Assembly (NCBI GenBank): GCA_030549775.1
Contig: CM060175.1
Span: 40,653,915-40,717,914 of the forward strand
DNA from: Tamarix chinensis
Lineage: Eukaryota > Streptophyta > Magnoliopsida > Caryophyllales > Tamaricaceae
DNA: 64,000 nucleotides
Reading direction: 5' to 3'
Part shown: positions 50,300 through 62,475 of the stretch, piece after piece
Numbering within the stretch: the stretch's first letter is position 1
Layout: every line of letters begins with the position of its first letter
Notes under the pieces: generated by a model
What the model was told of the DNA's origin: nothing
Seen by the model: only the letters and a program-made list of their open reading frames with translations
The model's database searches: none
Translations under genes and position numbers: made by a program

Positions 50300-51055
50300 C
50301 TAATGCAAAACCCTAATACCGCCATACTAACATTAATACCACCATACAATCCATAATACCCCCATGCAACCCTAATACCACCATAAGCCATTAATACCAC
50401 TATACAATTGTTAATACCGCCATACGAATATTAGTACCCCCATACATTCCATAACACCAACATGTACACCCTAATAAGTCATTAATACCACTATACGATC
50501 GTCAAAACCGCCATATGGATATTAATACCACCGTACAACCCTAATACCACCATGCGAACCCTAATACCACCATATAAACCCTAATACCACCATACAAACC
50601 CTAATACCACCATACAACACTAATACCTCCATAAAATTACAAATAACATCATACAACATTAATGCCTCCATAAAATCACAATTACCACCATACAACATTA
50701 ATACCTCCATAAAATCACAATACCACCCTACGAACAATTTTACCACCATACAAACCCTAATACCGCCATGCAAACCTTAATACCACCATACGAACAATTA
50801 TACCACCATACAACATTAATACCTTCATAAAATCACGATTAACAACGTACCACATTAATACCCCCATAATTCACAAATACCCCCATCCAACATTAATACC
50901 TCCATAAAATCACCATACCACCATACGAACCCGAATACCGCCATAAGCCATTAATAACACTATGAAATCATTAGTACCGACATGCGAACATTGATGCCCC
51001 CATTCAAACCCTAATCCCACCATACAACATTAAGACCCCCATAATGGTCCCAAAC
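50300..51055 (-). repeat. Telobox-rich array, 5' LTR
   Basis: Same as 43585-44340, with two substitutions noted (one near 50415 and one near 51048). Confidence 0.85.
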
Positions 51056-51297
51056 TCATATTACCATTTACCCTAACATGCACGTCCTAGCGGGCCTTAG
51101 CATATTACATCATAAACATCATACATATACATATCATGCTCGCATCATAGGAAACACATCAACACATACCTCAATCTCCAAGCTGCGCTACACATAAGAC
51201 AAGTTATACACAATCATATAACACATGGCATAGCATGGCATACACAATATTCAACACATCCATGTCACACATAGCACAAGGCCATTAGCTTCGTCCT

Positions 51298-51305
51298 TAC
51301 CTAGG
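51298..51305 (-). promoter_or_regulatory. Predicted 5' splice site, 5' LTR
   Basis: Sense TAG/GTAAGG with the first intron base at 51300, about 1.5 kb downstream of the TATA box at 52803. In the complete element this copy would be the donor for gag RNA. Confidence 0.55.
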
Positions 51306-52593
51306 TAGGCACCGGGCTTGGAGCACGCTCCTCTAACTCCTTAGGGCTTTGGTCGGGGTTACCTATAAAAGGGGAAAATGCTAAGTATTAGTTTCCCTTA
51401 TAATCACTATCAAACCTCATTTTAGTTTAAGGTGAGGGTTTTTATTACTAAAAAGGGTTTTATACAAAAACTAGGGTTTTTACTTTAGAATTAGTATACT
51501 AAATATTGGTAGTTAAAAATATGTTTATTTATGATACTTATTGTTACACTTATTTTATTAAGCCCATTAGCTCCATTCTTATAATACTAGTATTCACTAG
51601 TCATAGTAAAATAGTGATAATAATAATAATTATAATAAGACCACTAATAGTGACACTTATGTTTATAGTAATAGAACTCTAGCATTTTTAAGATTAAGTC
51701 TAACAATGGTGTTGGGTTTGAAATAATAATATTATAAGGTCACGATATTTCAAGTACATTATCCCTAAGGGTGATAATAGTAATAATGCTAATAATAATG
51801 ATAATAATAGTAATAATAACCATAATAACCCTAGAAATAATAATAACAATAACCTAGTATGGTTAAGTATTAATAATAATAACCTTAGTAAGGTAATAGA
51901 GATAATAATAATAATAGTAGGGTTGTTAATATTAACACTTATAAAATAAACCAAAGTTGAGCATAATAGGAGTTAGGGTTCCAAGAGATGTTTGTATGGT
52001 AAAAATGATAACTTTAATATCATAAGTCACAATATTAGAAATGATAATAATAATAAAAGTAATAATAATAATAAAAGAATAATAATAAGGATAATAGTAA
52101 TAATTATAAGTATATTAGTATTAATATTAGTAGAAAATATTAGCAAGTATATAAAAGGGGTATTGGGGTTTGGATGGGTGGAGAACCACCTAGGGTCGGT
52201 GGTGGTCCGGCGGCGGCGCGTGGCGGCGGCGGCGGCGGCGGTGGAGGAGGAGAAGAGGGGGAAAGATGGGGGTGGCGGTGAGATGGGAGGAGGAAAAAGG
52301 AAGCCAAGTGTGGGGGAGGATACAGCAGGGAGAGGGGAGTGGAATGAGGGTGGTGGCGTGAGCTGGGCGGCGGCGCGCGGCGGCGGACGCGGTGGCCGAG
52401 GGAGGAGGGAGATGGTGGAAATGGTGGAGGCCGGTGGAGGAGGGAGCAGGGGGTAAGGAGGGTATGGGCAGGTAGGGGAGGACCTGCTGGTCACTTTGGA
52501 GGGTGGAAGGGTGGCTGGTAGCGGCGGAGGAGGCGGCAGAAGGCGGCGCAAGGCGGCGGCGGGCTGGAAGGGTGGTTTTCGGGATAGGAACTT

Positions 52594-52617
52594 TGCACGA
52601 CGAAGGAGGCACGTGCA
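52594..52617 (-). other. Stem-loop downstream of TATA box, 5' LTR
   Basis: Same TGCACG / CGTGCA stem as at 45879-45902. Confidence 0.6.
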
Positions 52618-52802
52618 GGGCAAGGCGGAGGTTGGTGGTGGCTCAGTTTTGTCGAGGGAGATGCAGGGATGGTAACGGTGGCCAGAGGTGGCGGCGGATG
52701 TCTCCGGTGACGACGAAAAGCCCGTCTGTTTGAGGCGGCGGAGAGGCAGGGTTTCGGGGCAAAAAAAAACGAAAGGGGCCGATCGGGGCTGCAACTGGGG
52801 GG

Positions 52803-52810
52803 TATTTATA
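52803..52810 (-). promoter_or_regulatory. TATA box, 5' LTR (element promoter)
   Basis: Sense CCTATAAATACCCC. This is the copy that would drive the element's transcript, starting near 52775. Confidence 0.7.
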
Positions 52811-54429
52811 GGCCAGGGGGAAGGAAAACGACGAAGGGAGGGAGGTGGCACGCGGGGCAGGGGTGCAGGTGGCCGGCCGATGGCAGGCGGTGCAGGTTCT
52901 GCCATGGCAGGCTGGGTCGGGGACAGGGAAGAAGAAAGGAAAGAGAAGGGCACGCGGGAAAGGGAGATAGGGACTTGGTCGGGTCGAAAAAAGGAAAGAA
53001 AGCGACGGGAGAGAGGCAGGGAAGGACGATCGGTTGGTGGCTGCCGGCGAAATCGACTTGCAGGTCGATTTGCAGGTCGGGGGGGGGGGTAGGTAGAAGA
53101 CGACGAAGATGGCAGGGTGGACCGGTGGTCCAGAGGAAAAGAAAAGAGGAGGGGAACCGGCCGGTTCGGCGAGGTTTATTTAATCCGCACATCAAACGCG
53201 GCGTTTCGACATTACGGGGGACAAAGTGCCGCGTCGCGTTGCCCGTTTGGCAACGGCTATAAGGTCATTAATGATGGCGCGGCGTTTCGACGTCCTTGGG
53301 GTTAAAACGCGTCGTTTCGGGCGTAGGACTACGAAGGCCAGCGCACGGCGCTGGGCCGCGGGAAGGGAAAGAAGGAAGGGGCGGCGTGGGGCCTGTGCGC
53401 GAGACGGGGGAGGGGAGGAGGTTTGGGCCGATGGGCTGGCCCAGCCGGGGGAGAAGAAAGAAAAAAAAAAGAAGAGGAGGGAGAAAAAAAAAGGAAAAGA
53501 GGGGAAAATAGGTAATAAATAGGATGGGAAAATTAAATAAAATAACTTATGGGTAAATTGGGGTATTTTTGGGTTGTTTATAATATTAATATTTTATGAA
53601 ATATTAAATAAATTCCTTTTAGCTTATTTTAGACTATTTTAGATAAATTCTCTTAACCTTCATGCTAATTAGAGAAACACCCAAATGTTATTCCAATTAA
53701 ATTCTTTATTATTTTCCTCTTAATATACCTTAATTAACTCTCTAAACTTTAATAATTAAATTTATATAATCCATTTTCCTAATAATTCCTTATTTGGCCA
53801 TAATTTCGGAAATTAGGATTTTGGGATATTACAGGTTCACTCCTATCGTTCCAATACTAAGTGCTAAGACTAAATCAGATTAACCATCAAATACGAGTTG
53901 ATAATAAAACACCAGTCAGTAGTAAACCACGAGTCATACAGAATCAGAGTGCGGAAAGTCAAAAGTACAATCCAAAGGTACAGTTTTAAGGTTCAAAAAG
54001 TTTAAAACATCGTACATCAGAAATAAACTAAATTTAAAGACATAAGAAAGATAAAGCGAATGATAGACTCCGACCACGTCACTCTCGACCCCCAAACTAG
54101 GTCCGAACTCAACTCTCGGTCCCACCCGATGCCTCGTACTCATCGTAGGCATCGAATATAGAATCACCTACCTGCACTAAATCAGAGGGGTCTTCTGCTC
54201 GTGGGAATGAGTAGCACCCATGAAATGGGTGGTCAGTACGCTACGTACTGAGTAAGGTAACCGTATAACTAAGGCCAAATATACAAGGTACACAACATAT
54301 GCATGATCATGTAGGCAATATAAACAATACAGATAGTGAGGCCGGTTATGCTCCAATTAGACTTGTTCTTTAAATCTATTAACAATGTACTCAATATCAC
54401 ACATACTCTTTATTAATCCATGTGAGTAT

Positions 54430-54790
54430 GAGAGCCTTACTATTGTAACTGGTGGATCGGAGATACGTACAGGGCAGAACGCTCCTGACCACTATTATTC
54501 ACCGGTGGATCAGTCTCCGGGGCAAAATGCTCTTGACCACTATTATTTACCGGTGGACCGGTTTGGCTCCGACTCACATGGTGTTCCATTGTAAGTATTA
54601 GTGCATTTCCCATGTCTTAGTTTTATCACGTTTGGTTTGTTGAGCATGGAATCCCCCACTGTTATAGCCGGTTGACTGGAATCATACAGGGCAACACGCT
54701 CCTGGCCACTATTATTCGCTGGTGGATCGATCTCCAGGGTACCCCGGCTCCTGGCTACTATTATACGTCAGTGGACCGGTCTGGGCCCGG
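54430..54790 (-). repeat. 3+3 hairpin-unit array in the middle solo LTR
   Basis: Two blocks of three units, with decayed spacers (GGGCAGAACGCTCC instead of a clean inverted repeat). The CAGTACG palindrome is intact at 54234-54250. Confidence 0.8.
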
Positions 54791-55705
54791 CTCAACAATC
54801 TTTCTCTTTAAGTGATTAGTGTTTTATTGTATCTTTTTCAAAAAATTCCGCCCTAGACATGCATGGCTAACTCCAGCTGTACTTATCCTCCCAAGAGAGC
54901 TCGTCTCATATCTTGAGACATCTGCGCCTCCTAACTCGCCCAACATCCTTCCCTTAATCCGCTTGCTCATACCGGGAACCCGTCTCCTAAGTGTGTGGGT
55001 CTAGGCCCACCACCTTATACCCCAAAGTCCACTTACCGCCTTCCCTTAGGGTTTTCTCCAGAACCCTAACTTGGGCCTATGTGGCCCATCCCTTTTCTGC
55101 CTCATACAACCTAGACTTATTCTGGCACCCCTACACATCACGACCCTTCGGTTCAACCCTCACTTCATGTCCCACTCATTCTCACTTATTTTTATTATTC
55201 TCTTTCTCTTATTTCCCCTACCCAATTAAAGTTCCCTCTAAACTCTAGCCTAGTCTCCTGCGCACTCTTATTCTGGTCCACGTACTATTTTTCGCTCAAA
55301 GCCCCCAAACACCCAAACGATATTCCTCTTACCTTCCACACGCCCCGAGGCATCTTTTCGTACGTAAGGTTTGCTCCCATGCGGACCTTAACCACCCCAT
55401 GCAAACCCTAGCCAACTTACTTCCCCTTAGTTATCTTTCTTTTCCAATTTTCTTTTTTCATGCTCCCAAACCACATTACCACATCAAATACCCTAGCATG
55501 CATGTCCTAAGGCCACATCTTATCACAACTTATAGCACATCCACATTAATACATAATAAAAGCAATAACATGGATGTACCTCAGATTCCAAGCCGCGCTA
55601 CACATAAAACATGTAAGATAATAACATGTAAAACACGACGTATAATCATACGAGGCATCCAAGGCAAGTAGGTCACATATCACACAAGCGCCCTTAGCTA
55701 TACCC

Positions 55706-55713
55706 TTACCTAA
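55706..55713 (-). promoter_or_regulatory. Conserved splice-donor-like site, middle solo LTR
   Basis: Sense TTTAG/GTAAGG with the first intron base at 55709, next to GGAGC-AC-GCTCC near 55729-55740. Confidence 0.5.
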
Positions 55714-56003
55714 ATCGACGCTGAACTTGGAGCACGCTCCTACGCCTCCTGGGAGTTTTGACTTGATTCACCTATAAGAGGGAAATACTATGGGTCAATC
55801 TTCCTCTACCAGAATTACCATAATTTTCCTATATTACCCCTATCATGGCATAATACTAAGGATAATATTAATAATAGTAGTTTATAAATAAAAAAGGTAG
55901 GGTTATTATTATTCTCAAGATAGCTAATCGAATCACCACTAATCAAAGTAAGTCTTGGTATATTCGTAGTATTAAAGTAAGGGTTCCAATATTACTAGTA
56001 ATA

Positions 56004-56087
56004 ATGTTATTAATAATACTAATAATAATAAGAATACTAATAATAATGATAGTAATAATAATAATAATACTAATAATGATAATAGTG

Positions 56088-56129
<42 letters not shown>

Positions 56130-56175
56130 GTAATAACGATGATAATAATAGTTAGAGTAATAAATATAGCAAATA

Positions 56176-56219
<44 letters not shown>

Positions 56220-56363
56220 ACAACAACCATAACCATGATAGTTAAACTAATAATAATGATAATGATAATAACGATAGTAATAACACCCTTAATAATACGA
56301 ATACTAAAATTAATAATAGTAGTAGAGGTAATAACAATGATAATAACAGTTAGAATAATAAAC

Positions 56364-56428
<65 letters not shown>

Positions 56429-56468
56429 AATAATAGTAATAATATTAATGATAATGATGATAATAATA

Positions 56469-56506
<38 letters not shown>

Positions 56507-56560
56507 AATAATAATAATAATAATAATAATAATAGTGATAGTAATAACACAACCAGGTTT
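56004..56560. repeat. Long AAT / ATG compound microsatellite
   Basis: About 560 bp of AAT, AGT and ATG runs. An isoleucine-rich 189-residue frame covers it and is an artefact. An AGT tract follows at 56620-56665. Confidence 0.95.
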
Positions 56561-56629
56561 TAATCTTAATTAATACCATTAATTAGAAACTCTCCGGAAT
56601 TAAGGTTAGGACATAATAGTAATAATAGC

Positions 56630-56663
<34 letters not shown>

Positions 56664-57196
56664 ATAGTAGTAGAAATAATCATAATAATGATAATAATAA
56701 TCATAATAATAATACTAATAATAGTTAATAATATTAAAAATCATTAACACTTTTATTATTCAGGGTTTAGGGTTCAAGGAGTTGGGAGGCAACTTGGCTG
56801 GGTGGTAGAGCCGGCGACGGCGCGACGACGGTGGAGGGAGGAAGAAGTGGAGAGGTGGATGTGGAGGCTAGGGGAGAGGGAAGTAGGGGAAAATGGAGGG
56901 GTGGGTGGTAGGGCAGGATTCCCTGGTTGTTTTGGGGGGTAGAGGTGGCGTTGTAAGCGGTGGGACCGGCGGCGCGGGGTCGAATGGAGCTGTTCGGAGA
57001 GGCAATTTCGCACGGCCGAGGTGGCTCATGCAAGGCAAGGATGGCTTGTGGTTGGGTTGTGTAGAGGGCGGTGCAAGGAGAATTTTGGTGGCCATAACAG
57101 GCGGTCGACGGCGAAGGAATGGCTGGCTGAATAAGGCGCACAGTTTGGTTTTCTGGGCTGCCAAATTCCAAACCCGATTAAAGCAGCCTTTGGGGC

Positions 57197-57204
57197 TATT
57201 TATA
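57197..57204 (-). promoter_or_regulatory. TATA box, middle solo LTR
   Basis: Sense CCTATAAATAGCC, matching the other copies. About 163 bp downstream in sense (57003-57034) is the stem-loop counterpart, kept only with wobble pairs and one mismatch. Confidence 0.6.
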
Positions 57205-59045
57205 GGCCAATCGGGAAGGGAAAACGACAAGGATGTATAGGAGAGAAGGGGGTAGGGTTATGGCTTCTGTCCGACGAGAGTGGCCGGTGCAGGTCTGCGC
57301 GCGCAGACTATGAGTTGTCGGGGAGAGAGAGGGATGGCGTGCAGGAGAAGGGACGGGTTGTCTTGTCGAAATTGCAGGGGAGTCAACGAGGAGGAGAGGG
57401 GAGGAATGGCCGGTGCAGGGAGTGTGGTTGTTGTAGGCTTTTTGCAGCGAGAATTTCGGTTGTAGGGTGTCGAAGGTTGAAGATGAAGTGAAGCGGTGGA
57501 CCGGCGGTCCAGGGGAAAAGGAAGGGTCGAACCGGCCGGGAGAGGGGAGAGGTACGGGGAGCTGGGCCGCGCAGGGGGGAAGGGTGTTGGGCCAGCGGGC
57601 AGCCTAGGTCGGGGAAAAGAAAAAAATAAAGGGAGAGAAGGAAAGGAAAGAAAAGGAAAAAGAGGGGGAAAAGAGAAAAAAAGGAAAAAGAAAAGGAAAA
57701 TGGGTTTAACTAAAATGATTTAATTTATAAAATAATAAAATACCATATTTTGGGGTAATAAATTTATTTAATAATTTAATTTAATATAATTAAAATATAT
57801 AGGTTTTAAAAAGATAATTTTAGTAAAGTAATGATTTGGAAATTTATTTAAATAATAAGAGTATGATAACATAATAAAATATTTATTTTAATTTATTAAA
57901 TATTTAAATCAAATTTTATATGCTCAAAATCCAATAATTAAAATAATTTAAAGGCTAATTTATCACAAATAAAATTTGCTTATTAAAATACAGGCTTTTA
58001 AAAAAATTCGGGGGATTACAATGTTTGTACGGGGAGAAAGCATTTTGAAACCTTATGCATAAAAAACTCAATAATGGCTACCCTTTTTCATTCCTTTTAC
58101 ACCCATATAAGAGGGTAAGAAGTTGAGAGAAATTATAACCAACCCATAGGTAACCATAGAAGTTTAACTTAACTAAACACTACTTTAAGGTATGCTAACT
58201 ATGGTAGAAACTAACTCACTCAAACAATCAACATGGGTGGTTGATTTCAAACCTCATGCAACCTTTACCCATGCATTAACTACTACATTAGGTGGTTAAA
58301 CAATTAATAGGACTTAGGAAACATTAAAAAAAAAAGGAAACTAGTACATTACTCTTGCCCATGCTTAATTAAATAGAGAAAATTAACTCCTCTCCAACTC
58401 CTCATGTCCATGGCTAATTTTCTAGGCCATTAAAATCCTTAATTAATGCTAATTTAGGCCTTGGAAAATACTCAAATTAACTCCAAAAATCTCCTTCCAC
58501 AATGAAATGGCTACATGCTTATATTCAAAAATCAAGCACTCTATGGGCCCTGTTTGTTAGCTTGGCATGGCCGAAAAGGTAGGGAGTTGATGGCTTGCAT
58601 GGCTATCCATTTGGCACCTCCTTATTACAAAACTATCTCAACATTTGTAATGGAACTCTTCGCGAGGGAGGAATACTAGCATTTGGTGCAAGTGATTCCA
58701 AAATGCCTAGCACTCTCCTCATGTCTTTTTACAAGGCCTCTATAGCCCCATCTCTTCTCAATTGTGTACTTATTTAAAACTCAAACATCTAGGAGCTTAT
58801 TAATTCTTCATGGTGGTTTTTAAAGGAAGAAGTGAAGCAAGTGTGCAAATGTGGAGAGGTTTTGAATAGTGGGAATTTTTTTGTGGTGGTGTTTGGTTTG
58901 AATAGGTGTGTTTGATGGTAGTAGGGTGGCCGAAAAAATGGGGATGGAATAGGGTTGGTAATGGTTCAAAAATGGAGTTGGAAAATGGTGATACAATGTG
59001 CATAAAAATGAGAGAAAACAAAAGACCTAACTTTATCAACCTTGA

Positions 59046-59057
59046 GCTTTGATACCA
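59046..59057 (-). other. Primer binding site of the TRIM-like element
   Basis: Minus strand TGGTATCAAAGC, one base different from the perfect initiator Met tRNA complement, three bases from the LTR at 59061. Confidence 0.75.
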
Positions 59058-59864
59058 ATTTGAGAGATAAAAATGCCAAACAAACTGGGTATTTCTAAGA
59101 GTTGATGATGGAACTTGGGTTTAAGTCTGACAAAAGGGAAACATGAAGAAATGATGAGATGAAAAGAAAATGATTTGATATTGATGTAACCCTTGAAATC
59201 ACATACTTACAATCACCACTTAAGGTATCAACACTTAAGCTCAAGATTGTAAGATTTTTTAATATACAACAAACCATGTACTATATTTGTTAGGAGGAAT
59301 ACATTTTGAAACCTTCTAAGGAAAATACTCAATAATGGATACCATTTTTCATTCCTTTTACACCCCATATAAGAGGGTAAGAAGTTGACAGAAATTACAA
59401 CCAACCCTTAGGTAACCATAGGAGTTCAACTTAACTAAAAACTACTCTAAGGCATGCTAACTATGGTAGAAACTAACTCACTCGAACAATTAGCATAGGG
59501 GGGATAAGTTTAAGCCTCATGAAACCTTTACCCATACATTAACTACTAAATTAGGTGGTTAAGCAATAAATAGGACTTAGGAAACATAAAAAACAAATGA
59601 AGGAAATTAGCAAATTACTCTTGCCCGTGCTTAATTAAATAGAGAAAAGTAACTCCTCTCTAACTCCTGATGGCTGACAGCCATAAATGCTTTTCTAGGC
59701 TATTACAACCCTTAATTAATGCAAATTAAGGCCCTAGTAAACACTTAAATTAAATCTAAAAATCTACTGCCAAAATGTAAGGGTTGCATGCTCGTAGTCT
59801 AAAATCAGGTACTCCATGGGGCTATTTGTTAGCTTGGTGTGGGCGAAAATTGTGTGGATTGTCA

Positions 59865-61381
59865 TGCCATATATTGAGCCATATTCGAGACATAATGTAA
59901 CCTTTTATTGATCAAAATTTATGCTTAAACATCTTAAGTTTTAATATCAAATAAAACCTTAGGAATATGTTTAAGAAGTCAACCATCGTCATAGGGGGAT
60001 GCTCCTACATCAGTCAACCTTTAACATGATGCGTAAAATTCTATTGAACAATCCACAATGATTGATTACCATTCATCACAACTATTATTTCACATACTTA
60101 TGATATTAAAATAGATTTTGTTAAAAAAAGGTTAAGGATCAATGTATTTTTTTCCCTCTCAAAAGATATAGTATCTTGATTATTATTTTCAGTTTCACTT
60201 ATTTTACTGCCACAACAATGATTCTAAATATGACATTAAAACTTACCATCTAATCAATCAATATCCAACCACCAACTATTTAACATTGTAATTTCTGGTT
60301 TTCTATTACTATTATTATATGTTTTGATTTTTTTTAAATTAAGAAAATATTGTTTTTAAAAAATAATTTTATTTATTGTTAATTTTTAAATTTGATATTA
60401 AATAATATTATTCCTAAACATGTTACTAATTAATAATAATCTTGAAAAAATATTAAGAAAAAATGCACGATATAATTACGAGCTTAAGTGAAATATATGG
60501 AAACACCCTAAAGGGGTGAATAGGTGTTTTTGGATCAAAATTGAACAAATAAAATTTTTATACAAAAATTATAGTGGTTCATGCTAACCTAAAATAGGTT
60601 ACTATACATCCACTATCAAAAAGGTATTCATTTTTTAAATTTTGAACCGTATTGATAATGTCTCTTTTGATTTATGAGGCTACTATTTCAATAACATTTT
60701 TAGATAAGATTTACAATATTTACCTAGTTCTCTTCTCTAGATTCTTCTCACAAATATTTATAAGAATATTTAGTAACACACAACCTCCATTTAAGTTTGA
60801 GTGAGTGTTGTGGTTGATTAAAAAAATTTCCTCACAATTTATACTAATGAAATTTAATAATGATTTTGAGGAAGTAATCTAACTAGTGATGACTGATATG
60901 AAAGTGAATAATAGCTAATTTTGATGTTTGCAAATGAGCACTATATATTTCTCAAGGAAAAACTAAGATATGAGAGAAGAGATCATTGCATTGCTTGATA
61001 ATTTATACTTAAACAAGAGAGAGTAGTTGAATGCAATTAATAACTTGTAAAAGTTGGTGGTAAATTTAGTTTAGACTCTCTTCTATAGTTGCTCAAGAAA
61101 TAATGTATGTTGGTCTGCATTTAATGCATGAAAAAACAACCTAATAGATATAATTTTATTTTTCCAATATAACTAATAAATTAGTTCCCCAAAACCAATT
61201 GAGTGGTGCTTAAATCCCCTGAAGAAAAATATTACCATTGGAGGGGACCGGTTGACTAGTATTCATAAATCAATTAACTATTATGAATAACCAATTGGAT
61301 GGTTAAACAAATCCAGTGGGAAAGAAAATGTTACACTAAAAATGTAGTTGAATGGTTAAGCAAATCAAGAGAAAAAACAAT
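59865..61381. other. Unassigned AT-rich region
   Basis: No gene, element end or RNA gene recognised. Confidence 0.35.
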
Positions 61382-62475
61382 TGTAACACCTAGAATTTCA
61401 TTGAATAAAATTTTGATGGAAACATGGTTTTTCATAAGCTAAGAAATGTAAGGTATTATCGCCACATCCTACATAGAGAAGGTATTTCTAATACCCAATC
61501 AATGTTAGATGCTAAACTTAAAAGTAGTCTCATACCCAGTGATCATGTGTGAAAGTCACCTAATCCCTATATGATATAATATTACAAAATGTCTAAGAGA
61601 AAATACAATAAAGAGAAAAGTCCAAGAGCCCAAAAAAACTAGGTCATAAACCCTAACTACTACCAGGTAACTCAAATCTCAGCCCAACCCCAACAAAAAG
61701 CAACAAAATAATCATTGCACCAACATCAAATATCTAAAAAGTGTAGCATTAGTATGTTATACAAAATGAGTAAACAAAATATACTCAAAGTAATATCATG
61801 CTCACATAAGACATATAAAAACACACATACATTGAAGACTACCAAAACTCATGCAAATACATGGGGAAATCATCATTTACTTAAAACTATTCATTATTAT
61901 TCATCCTAATAACCCTAAAATCACAAAAAAGACTTAAAATAACATAAATGCTGATATAATAAAATCAAACTATGATATAATTATATAATCCACTTATATA
62001 TATGTGGTCCACCAATTATTATATTTCTTTGTTAAATTATCATACAACTCACCATATATTTACTCATTCCACTTATGCCAAATATCACTATTTTCTTATT
62101 TCACTTATTTCTCACACCATATTCTACATTATCTTCATAACGTGCTTTTATCTGTATAAAAAGAACACCCTTTGACTTACAACATGAAATGCATATGTTT
62201 CATGTGCCCTATGTGCAATAGATAACATAAGAACCCTTTTTTACTATGTCTCATAAGCATCAAGAAACTTCCACTTTAATTAGTATTTGATGAAATATCT
62301 TATCACTGGTACTACAAAAGGCATATGAGGTGATCTTTGGTACAAGAGATGAGGATCCTACCAATTTATCACTTGTGCTATAAGGGATTAGGTAACTATT
62401 CCAAATAAAGTATAGCATATGTATTCTTATCCTATTCTAGTTACCCTATACTTAAGTGGGCACACCCCTTATACG
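61382..62475 (-). mobile_element. Decayed giant-LTR family fragment
   Basis: Starts TGTAACACC at 61382, followed by GGTATTATCGCCACATCCTA, a decayed form of the terminal stem-loop region. A single relic array unit (CCACTTATATATATGTGG) lies near 61991. Most landmarks are lost and the far end is unknown. Confidence 0.45.

Larger units (their letters stand above)
42157..53833 (-). mobile_element. Complete gag-only Ty3/gypsy element with giant LTRs
   Basis: 11,677 bp with a perfect target duplication GGTTC at 42152-42156 and 53834-53838. The LTRs (4,959 and 4,963 bp) enclose only 1,755 bp: leader, a Gag frame, and a short tail with the polypurine tract. No protease, reverse transcriptase, RNase H or integrase is present, so it depends on a relative for movement. 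Comparing the LTRs by eye I found six substitutions and a few length changes in homopolymer runs, so insertion was recent. The sense sequence before the polypurine tract, CGGGGACGAAGTCTG, matches the junction typical of Del/Tekay chromoviruses. Gag-only elements are known as TR-GAG; this one is unusual in its LTR size. Confidence 0.95.
48871..53833 (-). repeat. 5' LTR of the complete element
   Basis: 4,963 bp, almost identical to 42157-47115. The 4-base length difference is accounted for by one base in each of two adenine runs and two in a guanine run. It carries the same features, offset by 6,714 to 6,718. Confidence 0.95.
42034..58020 (-). mobile_element. Solo giant LTR holding the complete element
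   Basis: Begins TGTAACACCCC at 42034 and ends GGGGGATTACA at 58020. Without the nested element it is about 4,305 bp. Flanks are GTGTT (42029-42033) and ATGTT (58021-58025), a target duplication with one mismatch. Rejoining the flanks restores the TRIM-like LTR, which confirms the boundaries. Landmarks: hairpin array 54430-54790, donor-like site at 55709, long microsatellite 56004-56560, weak stem-loop 57003-57034, TATA box 57197-57204, purine-rich tract 57600-57705. Confidence 0.88.
41807..59864 (-). mobile_element. TRIM-like LTR element, split by nested giant LTRs
   Basis: Left LTR: 41807-42033 joined to 58021-58599 (about 806 bp once the insert is removed). Right LTR: 59061-59864 (804 bp). 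Between them, 58600-59060 is a 461-bp internal region without a credible gene. The minus strand at 59046-59057 reads TGGTATCAAAGC, a primer site for initiator methionine tRNA with one difference, three bases from the LTR. LTR ends are TG..CA. Size and lack of coding capacity fit a TRIM. Target duplications are not recognisable (GTCTA against TGCCA), so the outer ends may have decayed. A third copy (solo LTR) is at 30713-31498. Confidence 0.8.

Noticed and set aside
42157..53833. A 6.7-kb tandem segmental duplication
   Set aside because: The repeats end exactly at TGTAA..TTACA, carry a primer site and polypurine tract between them and a 5-bp duplication outside, so they are LTRs of one element.
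56004..56573. 189- and 140-residue isoleucine/leucine-rich frames
   Set aside because: Translations of an AAT/ATG microsatellite.
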